Assembly (NCBI GenBank): GCA_021802085.1
Contig: JAKAAZ010000206.1
Location: forward strand, 1-6,349
DNA: 6,349 nt
Direction: 5' to 3'
From: Acidobacteriota bacterium
GTDB lineage: Bacteria; Acidobacteriota; Terriglobia; Terriglobales; Acidobacteriaceae
Position numbers and translations under genes: made by a program. Under the pieces are notes generated by a model, which saw only the letters and a program-made list of their open reading frames with translations, did no database searches and was not told the origin of the DNA. Within the stretch, counting starts at the first letter, position 1. Every line of letters begins with the position of its first letter. Shown here one piece after another: positions 6,269-6,349 of this stretch.

Positions 6269-6349
6269 TTACTCCCTGCTGGAACTTGCCAACTGTTTGT
6301 ACGTGATCCGGGTTCCTATCGACTTCCCCAGCAGAGAATCGATCCGGTC

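Larger units (their letters stand above)
5999..6349. other. Intergenic region after hemD without a convincing gene
   Basis: The short open frames here lack ribosome binding sites and family motifs, and they translate the repeat elements (for example VILRSPRRPKNPE and VILSVAKDL). The stretch holds a 30-bp palindrome, a related repeat copy, an imperfect stem between them (6077-6086 with 6133-6142), an AT-rich patch at about 6225-6275 and a 7-bp inverted repeat (6276-6282 with 6328-6334). The last part may be the leader of a gene beyond the window. Confidence 0.6.

Noticed and set aside
6030..6306. Small open frames of 67-69 codons after hemD
   Set aside because: They read through the palindrome and the repeat copy, lack ribosome binding sites and give the kind of repeat-derived peptides that are often wrongly annotated as hypothetical proteins.
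6276..6334. CTGCTGG and CCAGCAG as a structured RNA or tRNA-like element
   Set aside because: The stem is only 7 bp with a 45-nt loop. The GGGTTCCTATC stretch does not fit a tRNA T-arm, and no cloverleaf can be drawn.

Overview
This window looks like a piece of chromosome from a GC-rich environmental bacterium. The best guess is Acidobacteriota (Terriglobia/Koribacter-like). The guess rests on the style of the protein sequences, on a membrane CcsA/HemX-type gene placed directly ahead of hemA, and on short interspersed repeats of the GTCATYCTG...GCGAAGRAYC type after the last gene. This is inference, because no database search was possible.

Layout. Positions 1-1668 on the minus strand hold the first 556 codons of mutS (mismatch repair), cut off by the window edge before its ATPase domain. 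Positions 1669-1951 are a divergent intergenic region. It has a promoter-like TATACT and a perfect 9-bp inverted repeat that covers the probable ribosome binding site of the gene to the right. From 1952 to 5998 a compact plus-strand operon encodes a CcsA/HemX-like membrane protein, glutamyl-tRNA reductase (hemA), hydroxymethylbilane synthase (hemC) and uroporphyrinogen-III synthase (hemD). Each of the three junctions is a 4-nt stop/start overlap (ATGA, GTGA, ATGA), which points to tight translational coupling. Positions 5999-6349 hold no convincing gene. They contain a perfect 30-bp palindrome, a second related repeat copy and an AT-rich promoter-like segment.

How the genes work together. HemA starts tetrapyrrole synthesis by the C5 route, reducing Glu-tRNA to glutamate-1-semialdehyde. 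HemC joins four porphobilinogens into hydroxymethylbilane, and HemD closes the ring to uroporphyrinogen III. The intermediate enzymes HemL and HemB are not in the window. The membrane protein belongs to the family that handles heme for cytochrome c assembly (CcsA) or that sits beside hemA and affects its level (HemX). mutS is divergent and functionally unrelated.

I see no defence system, mobile element with a transposase, CRISPR array or clearly new gene system. The points most worth a second look are non-coding: the leader hairpin before the hem operon and the repeat pair after it.
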